Of a DNA stretch of 64,000 nt, positions 42,999 through 53,400 are shown in pieces. Made by a program: the position numbers and the translations under genes. Numbering within the stretch: position 1 is the first letter of the stretch; every line of letters begins with the position of its first letter. Source of the stretch: Pseudomonas sp. Fl4BN1 (GTDB lineage Bacteria > Pseudomonadota > Gammaproteobacteria > Pseudomonadales > Pseudomonadaceae); NCBI RefSeq assembly GCF_009908285.1, contig NZ_JAAARM010000023.1, positions 1-64,000 of the forward strand, in the 5' to 3' direction. The notes under the pieces were generated by a model. It was not told where the DNA came from. It was given only the letters and a program-made list of their open reading frames with translations, and made no database searches.

Positions 42999-43012
42999 TA
43001 AGGATGTTCTTA
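42999..43012. promoter_or_regulatory. RcsB-box-like palindrome before autotransporter 1
   Basis: TAAGGATGTTCTTA has palindromic arms TAAG and CTTA and matches the RcsAB box at 11 of 14 positions. It sits in CATTAAGrATrTTCTkAACAAG, a longer string shared with the promoter of autotransporter 2. Confidence 0.55.
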
Positions 43013-43075
43013 ACAAGCACCATGAACAGCTCTGTTCATCTCCTCGGTCACAACCGCAACCGCTGTGAGAACGCC

Positions 43076-46000
43076 TCAGAAATTCAAGCGATAACCGACA
43101 TTCATCGCCCAGGGGCGGTCGACGCTTGAGCCTTCACTGGTCTCCAGGTCGACATACAGCTGATGGTTACGGGTCAGTTCCGCGGTCACCCCAGTGCCTG
43201 CGTACCAACCGCCACCACTGCCATCGGGGCGACTGCTGATGCCATTGGTGCGCACGGTGTTTTGCGCTGAAAGGTCCTCGATCCAGCCAGCCTTGAGATA
43301 AGGCTGCAGGCGCGTGCCGTTGTCCAACTGCAATGCACGGCCGGCACGGGCACCGGTACGCACCTGGGTCGACAAGCCGTCACCAGGCTCCACCTGCAAG
43401 CCGTTATCCAGGCGATAGCTGTCCGAGCGGGCGTAGAGCATCGAGACCTGCGCTTGGGGCTCGACGAACCAGCGGTTGCCCAGGTCGATCTGTTTACCGA
43501 CCTCCACCGACAGGCCAGCGCCTTTACTGCGTGAGCTTCCCGAGACTTTGGCACCGTCGGTGCCCCACACATCCAGGCGGTTGGACCAGAGGTTCAGGGT
43601 CAGCAAGGTGTCGGTGTACCAGCCGGAGTCATCCAGGTAAGTGGCATACCCCCCCAGGTGATAGCTGTCGAGCTTGCCGCTGCCCTCACTCTTGAAGTCC
43701 CGGTCGGTTTGGCTGTAACCGGCCAGTGCCCCCACCACCAGCTTGCCCCCGGCAGTGTCGATCCGCGTATCGATGCCCAGTTGCGTGCCCTGTACCCGCT
43801 GGGAAAAATCACGTCCTACGCCATTGTCCAGGGACTGCTGCTGGCCGAATCCGCGGATCCACAGCCCCTGCTGGTCCGCCCCTTCGCGCAGCTCGCCGAC
43901 CCGCTGCAGCAAGGTCGCGCGCTCAGCGTCCCAGGTGGCGCGCAGGCTGGCGATGGCGCTGCTGTTGACCGCCGCGCTGGCGCCGGTGGACAGGTTGTCC
44001 GGGCCGGGCGTCGGCTGAATCCGGCCGACATTGACCAGGTTCCAATTGCCCTGGGTATCGGCATGCAACCCATAGCGATAGGTACCGGCATCCACCACTG
44101 CACCCCGGTTGGCCAGGGCGAACGAACCCGGGCCACCGGCGCTTTGCACCAGGGTCAGGCTTTGCCCCTCGGCCCCGGGTTCCGAGCCAGAGTTGCGCAC
44201 CAGGATGTCGTTGTTGCCCATGACTTGGCCGCCGACGATCAGGCGGTCGCCCTGCTGCCGGCCGAGGTCGGTGTTCATGATGTAGTGGCCGTCGCCGGAC
44301 AGGTCACCGGTGACCTGCAACTGCTTGAACGCTCCGGCCAGCCCTGGATCGGCGAATTCCACCACGCCGTTGTTGCTCATCCGGGTCAGCACCGAGTCGC
44401 CGCGCAGGGTCCAGGCGCTGCTGTCGTCCAGGGTCAGCTGGGTGTCCTGGCTGCCACCCTTGATCGCCCCGTCGAGGCTGGAATGATCGGCCAGCGACAG
44501 TTGCAGGCTGCCGGCGTCCACCAGCACATCGCCCTGCAAGTGAGAGCGGACTGCATCGAGCTTCACAGCACCCGCCAACACTCCGTCCGCGCGATCGGTG
44601 ATCCACAACGCCGTGCCCGGCTGGCCGCCGCTGCGACCAATCAGGACGCTGTCGGTGAAGCGCGTGGTCAGGCCGCCACCATTGACCAGGATGCCCGCCC
44701 CGTCCTGGGTTTCGATGCGGCTGGCATTGACCTCGACATTGTTCACGACCCCGGCGCCAGTGGCGAAACTGACGATACCGTTGGCATTGGCGCCGCTGGT
44801 GCTCATGGTCGAGCCCTGGAACAGCGTGCTCGCATTGTTGCTGATGGCCAGACCGTGAGCCTGCTCACCCGCGGTCAATACATCGCTGTCGGTAAGCTGC
44901 ACGCTGGCGCCACGCCCCGAGGCGAACAGGCCGTAGCCCAAGTCACCGTGGGTGACGATGCGGCTGTCGCTGAGGGTGATTTTCGCTCCCGACATCCGCG
45001 CCAGCGCACCCACCGCGCCGCGCCCCGAAGTCTCGATCAGGACCTTGCTGACATTGAACACCGCCCCTGGACTGTTACTGGTGTCAGGAGAGGCATACAG
45101 CGCATGAGCGTTGTTGCCCTGAGTCGTGATCCTCCCACCCTCCATGGTGAACACACCGCCACGGTTATCGATGGCCACCGCCTGGGTGCCCTGGGTTTCC
45201 AGGATGCTGTTCTTGACGTCGACCCGGGTGTTGTTGCCTGGCATCCAGATGGCACCGTTGTAGCTGCCCAGGGTGGTGATGTGCACGTTGTCCAGATCGG
45301 CAGCAGCGCCGTTGGCATTGACGTTGATACCGTAGCCATTTTGCGAGGTGATCGTAGTATTGCTCACCACCGCCGTGCCGCCCGGTTTCTGATAGAGACC
45401 GCTCAAGGTAATGCCATCGTCCTTGGCATCGATAGAACCATTGCGAAAGATCAGGGAGGCGCTGGTCACACTCACCCCGCGCCCATTGCTGGCATTGACA
45501 GTGACCCGGTCGGCGCTGATGGAGGAACCAAGCCCATCGACGGACATCGCCCCCAGGAAACCCTCGGAGTTGACGGTCACCCGGTCCAGTTTCACGGACG
45601 CCCCGGCGGAGGCTGTGACGCCACGGGTGGACCCGGTCGAATGGGTGTTCAGGGTCATGTTCGAGGCCTGAATGACCGAGCCGTTGCCACTTGCGGACAA
45701 CGCGTCAGCCTGGTTGCCCGAGGTGTCGATGGAGCCACCGGACAACTGTGCCTGGCCACCGGCAGTGACCGACACGCCACGGCTTTGAGAACCGCTGGTG
45801 GTGATCTGCGCATCGTTCAGTGTCAGCTGGCTGCCGGCACCGGTGGACACCGCGCCAGTGGCAAAGTCGGAGCCGCCGGTGGTGATGGTCACATCCGACA
45901 ACGTGGCTTTGCCGCCAGCCTCGACTTGCACGCCGACCACCGCGTTGCCCGGGCCGCCGGCCGTGGCATGGATTTCGTAGCCTGTACCCTGCAGCTGGTT

Positions 46001-46198
46001 CTGCGAGCCGCTGACGCGCACCGCCGGGCCTGTTCCCGAGTGCTCGACACGAACGTCATCCAGGGTCAGGGATTCGCCCTGAGGAGAAGAAAGATCAATA
46101 TTTCCATAATCGATCGCCTGAACGGATTGAGCTGAAAGTGCCATCAGCGACAATGCCGAACTGACCGCCACGCTTATCGTCTTCTTAACCAGAACCAT
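43076..46198 (-). CDS. Classical (type Va) autotransporter, pertactin-like, copy 2
   Basis: A 1040-residue paralogue of the protein encoded at 39796-42912, in the same direction and 163 bases upstream of it. The signal peptide is MVLVKKTISVAVSSALSLMALSAQSVQA. The passenger again has beta-helix-type repeats and the barrel ends NVGYRLNF. Long identical blocks (for instance the part encoded by 43389-43589) alternate with divergent ones, mainly in the middle and distal passenger (GITLSGLYQKPGG versus GIYLSSQYQKPGG, NANGIVSFATGAG versus QAHGIFSYATLTG). ATG 46198 is the start. Its promoter region, shared with the divergent hybrid-kinase operon, has two RcsB-box-like repeats. Role as adhesin is inferred from the family. 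Confidence 0.9.
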   Translation of the reverse strand: MVLVKKTISVAVSSALSLMALSAQSVQAIDYGNIDLSSPQGESLTLDDVRVEHSGTGPAVRVSGSQNQLQGTGYEIHATAGGPGNAVVGVQVEAGGKATLSDVTITTGGSDFATGAVSTGAGSQLTLNDAQITTSGSQSRGVSVTAGGQAQLSGGSIDTSGNQADALSASGNGSVIQASNMTLNTHSTGSTRGVTASAGASVKLDRVTVNSEGFLGAMSVDGLGSSISADRVTVNASNGRGVSVTSASLIFRNGSIDAKDDGITLSGLYQKPGGTAVVSNTTITSQNGYGINVNANGAAADLDNVHITTLGSYNGAIWMPGNNTRVDVKNSILETQGTQAVAIDNRGGVFTMEGGRITTQGNNAHALYASPDTSNSPGAVFNVSKVLIETSGRGAVGALARMSGAKITLSDSRIVTHGDLGYGLFASGRGASVQLTDSDVLTAGEQAHGLAISNNASTLFQGSTMSTSGANANGIVSFATGAGVVNNVEVNASRIETQDGAGILVNGGGLTTRFTDSVLIGRSGGQPGTALWITDRADGVLAGAVKLDAVRSHLQGDVLVDAGSLQLSLADHSSLDGAIKGGSQDTQLTLDDSSAWTLRGDSVLTRMSNNGVVEFADPGLAGAFKQLQVTGDLSGDGHYIMNTDLGRQQGDRLIVGGQVMGNNDILVRNSGSEPGAEGQSLTLVQSAGGPGSFALANRGAVVDAGTYRYGLHADTQGNWNLVNVGRIQPTPGPDNLSTGASAAVNSSAIASLRATWDAERATLLQRVGELREGADQQGLWIRGFGQQQSLDNGVGRDFSQRVQGTQLGIDTRIDTAGGKLVVGALAGYSQTDRDFKSEGSGKLDSYHLGGYATYLDDSGWYTDTLLTLNLWSNRLDVWGTDGAKVSGSSRSKGAGLSVEVGKQIDLGNRWFVEPQAQVSMLYARSDSYRLDNGLQVEPGDGLSTQVRTGARAGRALQLDNGTRLQPYLKAGWIEDLSAQNTVRTNGISSRPDGSGGGWYAGTGVTAELTRNHQLYVDLETSEGSSVDRPWAMNVGYRLNF
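43389..43589. repeat. 201-bp block identical to part of autotransporter copy 1
   Basis: Partner of 40109-40309. The perfect identity of 201 bp, synonymous sites included, is far above that of some other parts of the gene pair and points to recent duplication or gene conversion. Confidence 0.85.
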
Positions 46199-46265
46199 AA
46201 CTTTAAAGCCTTTGTGTTAGAGCACAAGAGGCGTTAAGGATCGAGCTAATAGAAAAACTAACAAA

Positions 46266-46279
46266 TGAGAATCTTCTTA
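46266..46279. promoter_or_regulatory. RcsB-box-like repeat, proximal copy of autotransporter 2
   Basis: TGAGAATCTTCTTA matches the RcsAB box at 11 of 14 positions. It starts 26 bp from the second element at 46292. It is 68-81 bases upstream of autotransporter 2 and 62-75 bases upstream of the divergent hybrid kinase. Confidence 0.5.
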
Positions 46280-46291
46280 AAGCACATCCAT

Positions 46292-46305
46292 TAAGAATAT
46301 TCTGA
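46292..46305. promoter_or_regulatory. RcsB-box-like palindrome between autotransporter 2 and hybrid kinase 1
   Basis: TAAGAATATTCTGA matches the RcsAB box consensus TAAGAATATTCCTA at 12 of 14 positions, with the symmetric core AGAATATTCT. It lies in the same longer string as the box at 42999 (CATTAAG...AACAAG). Placed between divergent genes it could control autotransporter 2 and the kinase operon. Confidence 0.6.
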
Positions 46306-46340
46306 ACAAGGCAATAGCTAGTTATCTTTACCATGGGCCA

Positions 46341-49181
46341 ATGCATACAAACGCCCATCTATCGCCGTTCACCAATCACTTTGCCGGGGCGCATATCCCG
46401 GTGGCCCTGCTGCGCCTGTTCATGTTCAGCCTGCTGTCCTGCATCTTGGTCATCGCCGGTTTCATGATTCATTGGTCACTGAATGAAACACTCTCCAACT
46501 ATCGCCGACAGATGAACGCCGCAGCATTTAACGCACAGCAATTCTTCAATCAACGAGAGAATCTGTTGAAAGCCATTTCCTCTTCAGCCGTGCGCACTCT
46601 CGATGATCGCCTTACTTCAGACCCCGACAACTTCCCTACAAGTAACAACCAGTTACGTATATTGCCATTAAGCACTGATAACCAGTTGCATCGCTGGGCC
46701 TTGATCCTCACTGCCCGGGACTTAGTGGAAATCGATAGCACCCATAGCCAGCTGCTGTACCTGGCACCGGACCAGGAGAGCATCCGCACGCTCTATGAGC
46801 CCGGGGACGCCTACAGCACCGGCAGGTTGCCACGCAGGATCAACGACCAATGGCTGAAGCACCTCGACCAGCGCGCCGCGCAAAACCTCCTGTCGCGCCA
46901 TCCGGAGGCCCGTACCTTGTGGTCCTGGACCTCCAGCGGCACCTCCAAGCAGGTGTACCTGCTGCGCCCGGTGGACGAACAGCATGCCGCCGATGGCTGG
47001 CTTGGCCTGGAGCTCAACGAGATCGACCTGGCCCTCGATCCCCTGGGGCTCCATCAGGGCAAATACGCGCTCTACGACGCCGCCGGGGCGGTGGTGCTGC
47101 ACAGTGCTTCCTGGGAGGTGCCTGAGACCCTGTCGCGCTTCCAGGCCGATGAAGACTCCTTTGGCTTGCATCGGCTACGCGGACTGCCCGACTACATCGT
47201 GCTCAACAAGTCGGTGGGCAACGCCGGCTGGCGCCTGGTGTACTACGCACCCGTCAGCCAGTTGCTGCAAGACAGCTCGCGCGCCCTGTACACCACGGGC
47301 CTGATCATCCTTGTGCTGTTCGCTGCGATCTTTCTCGGCGCGCGCTACATCCGCCTGCGCCTGGTAGAACCCGCCGTGCGCCATTACAGCGCCCTGACCG
47401 ACAGCGTCTCGCTCAATCGCCGCTTCATTGAAGTGGCGCCAGTGGGCCTGTGCCTGATGCGCCGCGACAACGGCCGGCTGATCCTGTCCAACGAAACGGG
47501 CCGTCGCTGGCTGGCCTCGGTTCCCGACCTGCGGGAGCGGATCCTCGGCGATCCGCACACGCGCGTGCATGCCATCGACCATGCCCTGGCCGATGGCACG
47601 TTCATTCAACTGACCTGTGCGCCTACCGGCTACAACGGCATCGCAGCGGTGCTGTGTTGCATCAGTGACGTCACCGACTTCAAGCTGGCCGAACAGTCGC
47701 TGCTCCAGGCCAAGAGCCTGTCGGACCAGGCCAACCGTGAAAAGACCCTGTTCCTGAGTACCCTCAGCCATGAAGTCCGCACCCCCATGTACGGCATCCT
47801 CGGCTCCCTGGAAATGCTCCGCACCACCGAGTTGAGCCTTGAACAAAACGACTATCTGGAGGCCACCCAGCAAGCCTCCTCGGCCTTGATGCGGACCATC
47901 AACGACACCCTGGACATGTCCCTCATCGAGTCCGGGCGACTGAGCCTGAGCAGTGCGCCCTTCTCTCCGGTGCGGCTGGTGGAAGAAGTCGCCTTCAGCT
48001 ACTCGGCCCGCGCCCGCAGCAAAGGCCTGCGCCTATACGTGACCCTGGACCCCGGCACCCCGGACATGGTCATCGGCGACGGCGGGCGTATTCGGCAGAT
48101 CCTCAATAACCTGGTGAGCAACGCGATCAAATTCACCGAGTCCGGCCATGTGATCCTGCGCCTGTACTGCCAGGCCGACAGCAGCGCGGATACTCGCCTG
48201 CGCTTCCAGGTGGTCGACACCGGCCCGGGCATCGCCCCCGAGTACCACGCCAGTCTGTTCGAGCCGTATTACCGGGTACCCAGCTGGCTGAGCCAGAAGT
48301 CCTCCGGCACCGGCCTGGGCCTGGCCATCTGTGAACGGCTGGCACTGATGATGAACGGTTCGCTGGCGGCCACCAGCGAGCTGGGGCTGGGCTCCAGCTT
48401 CAGTCTCAGCCTGGCACTGGACTACTGCGCGGCGTCCTCGGAGATAGAGATACAGCGCCTGGGAGTCACACCGGTGTATGTCCGCGGTGATATCCAGGAA
48501 ATGGTGCTCAACCTCTGTCTGTGGTTGCGCCGCTGGGGCGCCCTGGCCATTCCCTACACTGCGGACAAGGGCCCGGCGCCCCAGCCTTCGGTGCTGGTGG
48601 ATGCCTTCCTCGGAGAGCCCAAGCCGATTACCTGGGCCGGCCCGCGAGTGGTCATGCACGCCCCGGGCATGGGCCCGGCGGCGCGCCAGAACACCGACAG
48701 CTGGATCGCCCGGACCTTCAGCCTCGACAGCCTGCGTGAAGCCGTGGCCCAGGCGCAGAACGGCATCGTCACGCAGATGCGCTTTTCACCTCCCGTTGGC
48801 CTGGCCCCCCGCCTGGAACTCAGTCTGCTGGCGGTGGATGACAGCCCCCTGGCCCTGCAGGTGATCGGCCAGCAGAGCAAGTACCTGGGCAACCGGGTGG
48901 TGGCCAGCGCCAGCGCCGTCGAGGCCCTGAAACGCAGCGACCTGCTGTCCTTCGATGCCGTCCTGACCGACTTGCAAATGGAACACATGGATGGCCTTTC
49001 ATTTGCCCTGGCCCTGCGTGAGCGAGGGTTCGACGGACCGATCATCGGCATCACCGGCGAGCTTTCACCCGCGCTGCGCAGTCGCTGCGAGTCGGCCGGG
49101 ATCCGCCACCTGCTAATCAAGCCGGTACCTCTGGATGCACTGTGTGAGGTACTCCAATCCGTCAAGAGGAAAGTGATGTGA
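46341..49181 (+). CDS. Membrane hybrid sensor histidine kinase 1 (RocS/PvrS/RcsC-like)
   Basis: A 946-residue sensor. The order is: TM1 about 21-43; a large periplasmic sensor about 45-315; TM2 about 316-336 (LYTTGLIILVLFAAIFLGARYI); a PAS-like part about 365-460; HisKA with phospho-acceptor H477 in LSTLSHEVRTPMYG; an ATPase domain with N-box NNLVSNAIKF, DTGPGIAP and GTGLGLAI; a poorly conserved receiver-like segment about 715-805; and a C-terminal receiver with D877 in AVLTDLQMEHMDG and K in LLIKPVP. It has no HPt of its own, so phosphate probably passes to an external HPt, such as that of kinase 2. It overlaps the EAL-regulator gene by 4 bases (GTGA). The operon resembles the Roc and Pvr/Rcs clusters of P. 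aeruginosa. Confidence 0.9.
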   Translation: MHTNAHLSPFTNHFAGAHIPVALLRLFMFSLLSCILVIAGFMIHWSLNETLSNYRRQMNAAAFNAQQFFNQRENLLKAISSSAVRTLDDRLTSDPDNFPTSNNQLRILPLSTDNQLHRWALILTARDLVEIDSTHSQLLYLAPDQESIRTLYEPGDAYSTGRLPRRINDQWLKHLDQRAAQNLLSRHPEARTLWSWTSSGTSKQVYLLRPVDEQHAADGWLGLELNEIDLALDPLGLHQGKYALYDAAGAVVLHSASWEVPETLSRFQADEDSFGLHRLRGLPDYIVLNKSVGNAGWRLVYYAPVSQLLQDSSRALYTTGLIILVLFAAIFLGARYIRLRLVEPAVRHYSALTDSVSLNRRFIEVAPVGLCLMRRDNGRLILSNETGRRWLASVPDLRERILGDPHTRVHAIDHALADGTFIQLTCAPTGYNGIAAVLCCISDVTDFKLAEQSLLQAKSLSDQANREKTLFLSTLSHEVRTPMYGILGSLEMLRTTELSLEQNDYLEATQQASSALMRTINDTLDMSLIESGRLSLSSAPFSPVRLVEEVAFSYSARARSKGLRLYVTLDPGTPDMVIGDGGRIRQILNNLVSNAIKFTESGHVILRLYCQADSSADTRLRFQVVDTGPGIAPEYHASLFEPYYRVPSWLSQKSSGTGLGLAICERLALMMNGSLAATSELGLGSSFSLSLALDYCAASSEIEIQRLGVTPVYVRGDIQEMVLNLCLWLRRWGALAIPYTADKGPAPQPSVLVDAFLGEPKPITWAGPRVVMHAPGMGPAARQNTDSWIARTFSLDSLREAVAQAQNGIVTQMRFSPPVGLAPRLELSLLAVDDSPLALQVIGQQSKYLGNRVVASASAVEALKRSDLLSFDAVLTDLQMEHMDGLSFALALRERGFDGPIIGITGELSPALRSRCESAGIRHLLIKPVPLDALCEVLQSVKRKVM

Positions 49182-50458
49182 ACTTGCCCAAGGGAATCCG
49201 TGTACTAGTGCTGGACGACCACCCGATCCAGTGCATGAAGGTCAAGCAATTGCTCGAGGAGGCCGGCTTCGGTCCGGTGGATACCACCCTGGATGCGCGC
49301 CAGGCACTGGCCATGCTGCACCAGCAGGTCTACGACCTGGTGCTGGTGGACCTGCATATGCCGGAAATGGATGGCGTCCAGTTCATCAATGCCCTGACCG
49401 GCGTCGAGCGCGTGCCGATCCTGGCCATCGTCTCATCCTGTTCCCGACGCCTGATGAACAGCGTCAGCCTGATGGCCAAGGAAAAAGGCCTGGCAGTGCT
49501 GGGCACCTTCCCCAAGCCTCTGGAGGACGTGCACGTTCGAGAGATCTGCCGGATCATCGGCAGTGGCCATCGACTGCCCTCACGGATCAAGCCGGAAAGC
49601 GAAACAGTCTTCGATCGCCAGACCTTGGAACGGGCCATCGAACGGCGCGAACTGCAGGCTCGTTTCCAGCCGCGGCGCTCACTGTCCAGCGGCAAGATCG
49701 TCGGCGCCGAGGCCCTGGTGCGCTGGCACAACCCGTCCTTCGGCCTGCTGATGCCGGATTCGTTCCTGGGCTCCATCAGCCGCCATCATCTGGAGCGCGA
49801 CCTGCTGTTCCTGATGCTCGACGATGCGATCCTTGCGCAAAAGAATTGGCACGCCCTCGGCCACCGGATTACCGTGTCGGTGAATTTGCCCACCGGCCTG
49901 CTGGATGACCCGGAGCTGCCGGACCTGTTGCAGCAGGTGACCTGCGCTTCAGGGCTGGCCACCAGCGACATCTGTTTTGAACTGCTGGAAACCGAACGCC
50001 CCCTGGCCCCGGGCCAATACCACATGGGCGCCAGTCGCCTGCGCCTGAAAGGCTTCGGCCTGGCCCAGGACGACTTCGGCATGGGCTACAGTTCAATCTA
50101 TAGCCTGATCTCGACGCCCTTTACCGAGATGAAGATCGATCGCCACTTCGTCCACGGCGCGGCGGCCGACGAATCGCGGGCCGCGGCGCTGGTGGCAGCG
50201 GTGCAACTGGGCCGCCAACTAGGCCTCGAAGTGGTCGCAGAAGGAGTAGAATCTGCCCGTGACCTGGAATTCTTGCGCCAGATCGGCTGCGACAGCGCCC
50301 AGGGCTTTCTGATTTCCACCGCATTGGAGCTGGACGCTTTCTCTCAACTGCTGGGATGCAGTATCAACCCACCCTTTTCTCCACCGACTCGGCCTGCCTC
50401 TCCTCCCACATGCCAGACATCCCGCTACGCCGCATCGCGCAAAACTCCCGGCGGCTGA
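49178..50458 (+). CDS. Response regulator with REC and EAL (c-di-GMP phosphodiesterase) domains, RocR/PvrR-like
   Basis: A 426-residue REC-EAL protein. The receiver (about 8-125) has phospho-acceptor D58 in LVLVDLHMPEMDG. The EAL domain (about 150-400) keeps the main catalytic signatures: GAEALVRW (E178), VSVNLP, ELLETE, AQDDFGMGYSS (loop 6), MKIDRHFV, VVAEGVES and AQGFLIS. It therefore should hydrolyse c-di-GMP to pGpG when phosphorylated, like RocR. The start is GTG 49178 inside the stop of kinase 1, with AGAGGAAAG just before. The last 30 or so residues (NPPFSPPTRPASPPT...) are read through the start region of the next gene and are probably a non-conserved tail. The protein would link the phosphorelay to second-messenger level. 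Confidence 0.92.
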   Translation: MNLPKGIRVLVLDDHPIQCMKVKQLLEEAGFGPVDTTLDARQALAMLHQQVYDLVLVDLHMPEMDGVQFINALTGVERVPILAIVSSCSRRLMNSVSLMAKEKGLAVLGTFPKPLEDVHVREICRIIGSGHRLPSRIKPESETVFDRQTLERAIERRELQARFQPRRSLSSGKIVGAEALVRWHNPSFGLLMPDSFLGSISRHHLERDLLFLMLDDAILAQKNWHALGHRITVSVNLPTGLLDDPELPDLLQQVTCASGLATSDICFELLETERPLAPGQYHMGASRLRLKGFGLAQDDFGMGYSSIYSLISTPFTEMKIDRHFVHGAAADESRAAALVAAVQLGRQLGLEVVAEGVESARDLEFLRQIGCDSAQGFLISTALELDAFSQLLGCSINPPFSPPTRPASPPTCQTSRYAASRKTPGG

Positions 50459-53400
50459 ACCTCGCCCTGTTCGGTATCCTGCCGCTGCTGTTGATCATGG
50501 GCGGTGCTCTGTTCTTGGGATTCCAACGAATCATCAGCCAGGAACAAGAGCGGATCTCATTCGACTTCACGCTGCTTGCCCACTACATGGACGAGCAGGA
50601 AGCGCTGCTCAAGCGCCTGAACAAGGAGCACATGCTTGAAGAAAGCCGCTCCCGACGGGATTCGTCGAGCATCTTTCACCTCATGGATCAACAAAACGCC
50701 TTGGGTGCCACGTTGTTTCAAGGCACCCCATCGCCCGTGGATACACCGTTCACCCTGGTCTGCGAGGACTTGACTCACTGCCCCCTGGAAAGCGAATCGG
50801 CGGTCGGTTTCGGACGCTACCTGTCCGATTTGTATTCCAGCTTCTGGATACACTCGAACTTTCCGGCTTCACCCCTGATGGTGGTGGATGCAAGCAAAGG
50901 CACCAGCTACACCATACCAACGGTGGGCAGCACCCAGCCCAGGTTGCCCGCACCCCTGGTGATGGCGACCATCGCCGCAGTCCGCGCCAACGCCACCGGG
51001 CTCCAGGAAATTCGCTGGGTCCGGCTCCGAGGCTTTCCCGAGCAGCTGGTAGCCATCACCCCGCTGCACAACATCACCATGAAAGACCGCGGCGATGCCG
51101 GCATCGCCTACGCCGTGACTCTCACCCACCGCGACCGCCTCAACGTGCTCTCACGGGCGCAGCAGGACCACTACTACGACGCCTTCTGGCTGGAAAGCCA
51201 GCACGATGGGCTATTGCTGGGGGAGCGGCCGCAGCCGATCAATCTCGACAGGGGGGTCAACTACCAGCCCCAAGGCCTGATTTTTCGGGTCGACGATGAT
51301 AAGGGGACCCGCACCGGCTACTACATGCTGTCCTATCAGAACCTGTTTCTGGGGCACAACAACTGGCTACTGGCGGTGAGCCTGGCCCTGATGCTGATCA
51401 GCCCCCTGGCCGGCTGGGCCTATGTGCGCTGGTTCCAGCGCCGAGTGATTGCCCCCGCCCAGCGGGCCCATGCGGAGATCGTCGAAAGCGACCAGTTCAG
51501 CCGAGCCCTGCTGGAAACCACCCCGGTCGCCCTTTGTGTACTCAGCCGTGAGACCAGCCGAATCGTCTTCGCCAACACCCTGACACTCAAGTGGTTCGAT
51601 ACCCAGGTGGGCCAGAACCTCAATGACACTGGCCTGGATGCCCCCCTGATGGAGCGGATCCGCCAGGCCAGGGCTCCGGGCGAGATCGAGAACTACCAGA
51701 GCTTCGACGGCCGCTCCTTCTACATCGCCTATGCACCGACCCGCTACCGCAATCAGGATGTGGTGATCTGCGCCTTCGCCGACCTCAGCGTGCGGGCCCA
51801 CATGGAACAGCAGCTGACCCAGGCCAAGCAGGCTGCGGATAAGGCCAACGGCGCCAAGTCGATGTTCCTCGCCACCATGAGCCACGAGATCCGCACCCCA
51901 CTCTACGGCGTCCTTGGCTCCCTGGAGCTGATGGGACTGAGCGATCTGGACCAGGCACAGCGGCAATTGCTCGAGCGCATCCAGGTGTCCTCCGGGCTGC
52001 TGCTGCAGATCATCAGCGACATCCTCGACATCACCAAGATCGAGTCCGGGCAACTGTCCCTGAACGGCCAGGCCTTCGACCCCCGGGCCCTGGTCCAAGG
52101 CTGCGTCGCATCCTTTGTCGATCGGGCCCGGAACAAGGACCTGCTGCTGTTCTCCTGTGTCGACCCGACATTGCCTGCGACCCTCTCAGGGGATCCCGGA
52201 CGCATCAGCCAGCTCCTCAATAACCTGATCAGCAATGCGGTCAAGTTCACCCACTCGGGGCACATCATCGTCCGTGCCCGTGCCGAACCTGGGTGTGACG
52301 GCCATGTGCGGATGTTGCTGCAAGTGGCCGACACCGGTATCGGCATCGGCAAAGAAGAACAGGAGCAACTGTTCATGCCCTTCTATCAGATCGATGCACA
52401 CTCCCACACCGTGCACGGTGCCGGCCTGGGCCTGTCGATCTGCGCCAAGCTGGCGAAGCTGATGGGCAGCGAGATCCACCTGACCAGCGAGCTTGGGCTG
52501 GGCAGCAGCTTCTCCATGAGCCTGGAGTTGCCCCTGGTCGAAGGCGTCCTGCCAGCACGCCAGCCTGACCTCGCCGGCGCCCGGGTCTACGTCCAGAGCC
52601 CCCACCACGAATTGACCGCCAACCTGTGTCAGTGGCTGGAAAAATGGGGCGCCAGAACCAGCCCCGTTGAAGGCTCGCCCCTCGATGACGAGAGTCGCGG
52701 GATCCTCCTCAACCTGTTCGACAGCCACCCGGGCAAGCCGGAACGATGGGACCCAGGGCTCACCGTAATCAACCTGGGCGACCGCACTGACAACGGCCAC
52801 AAAAGCCAGACCGACGCCTGCGACTTTTATGCCATTGGCCTGCTTATCGAGCGCACCCTGCGCGGCGAGCCGGACATGCTCCCCGCCAGCCGGGTTCCAG
52901 GCCTGCAGAACAACAACCTGCCGGCCTTGTGCCTGAACGTGCTGATCGCCGAAGACAACCAGATCAACCAGGCAACCCTAAGTCACCAGCTCAAGCAACT
53001 GGGCTGCCAGACCACCCTCGCCGTCGATGGTGCCGAAGCCCTCGAACTGTGGCAGATCGGCAACTACGACCTGCTACTGACGGACGTCAACATGCCGCGC
53101 ATGAACGGTTATGAACTGACCAGCAAGTTGCGCCTCTCGGGGGATGACCGCCCCATCATCGGCGTCACCGCCAACGCCATGAGCGACGAGGAAAAGCGCT
53201 GCCGGGCCTCTGGAATGGATGCCTGGCTGGTCAAGCCAGTGCAGTTGCGCACGCTGTGGAATTGCCTGGCGCCGCTCTCGGGCATCGACCTGCAGGACTG
53301 CTCCATGCCTTCTGCCCGTAGCCCCCAGCCAGACAGCCTGCCCGATGATTTTCGCCAACTGTTTGTCAGCACCATGACCCAGGACCTCGAAAAACTGCGC

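Noticed and set aside
43658..46135. 825-codon open frame on the plus strand opposite autotransporter 2
   Set aside because: It is exactly antisense to a clear autotransporter gene. Its length comes from GC-rich, repetitive codons on the other strand; no ribosome site or recognisable domain.
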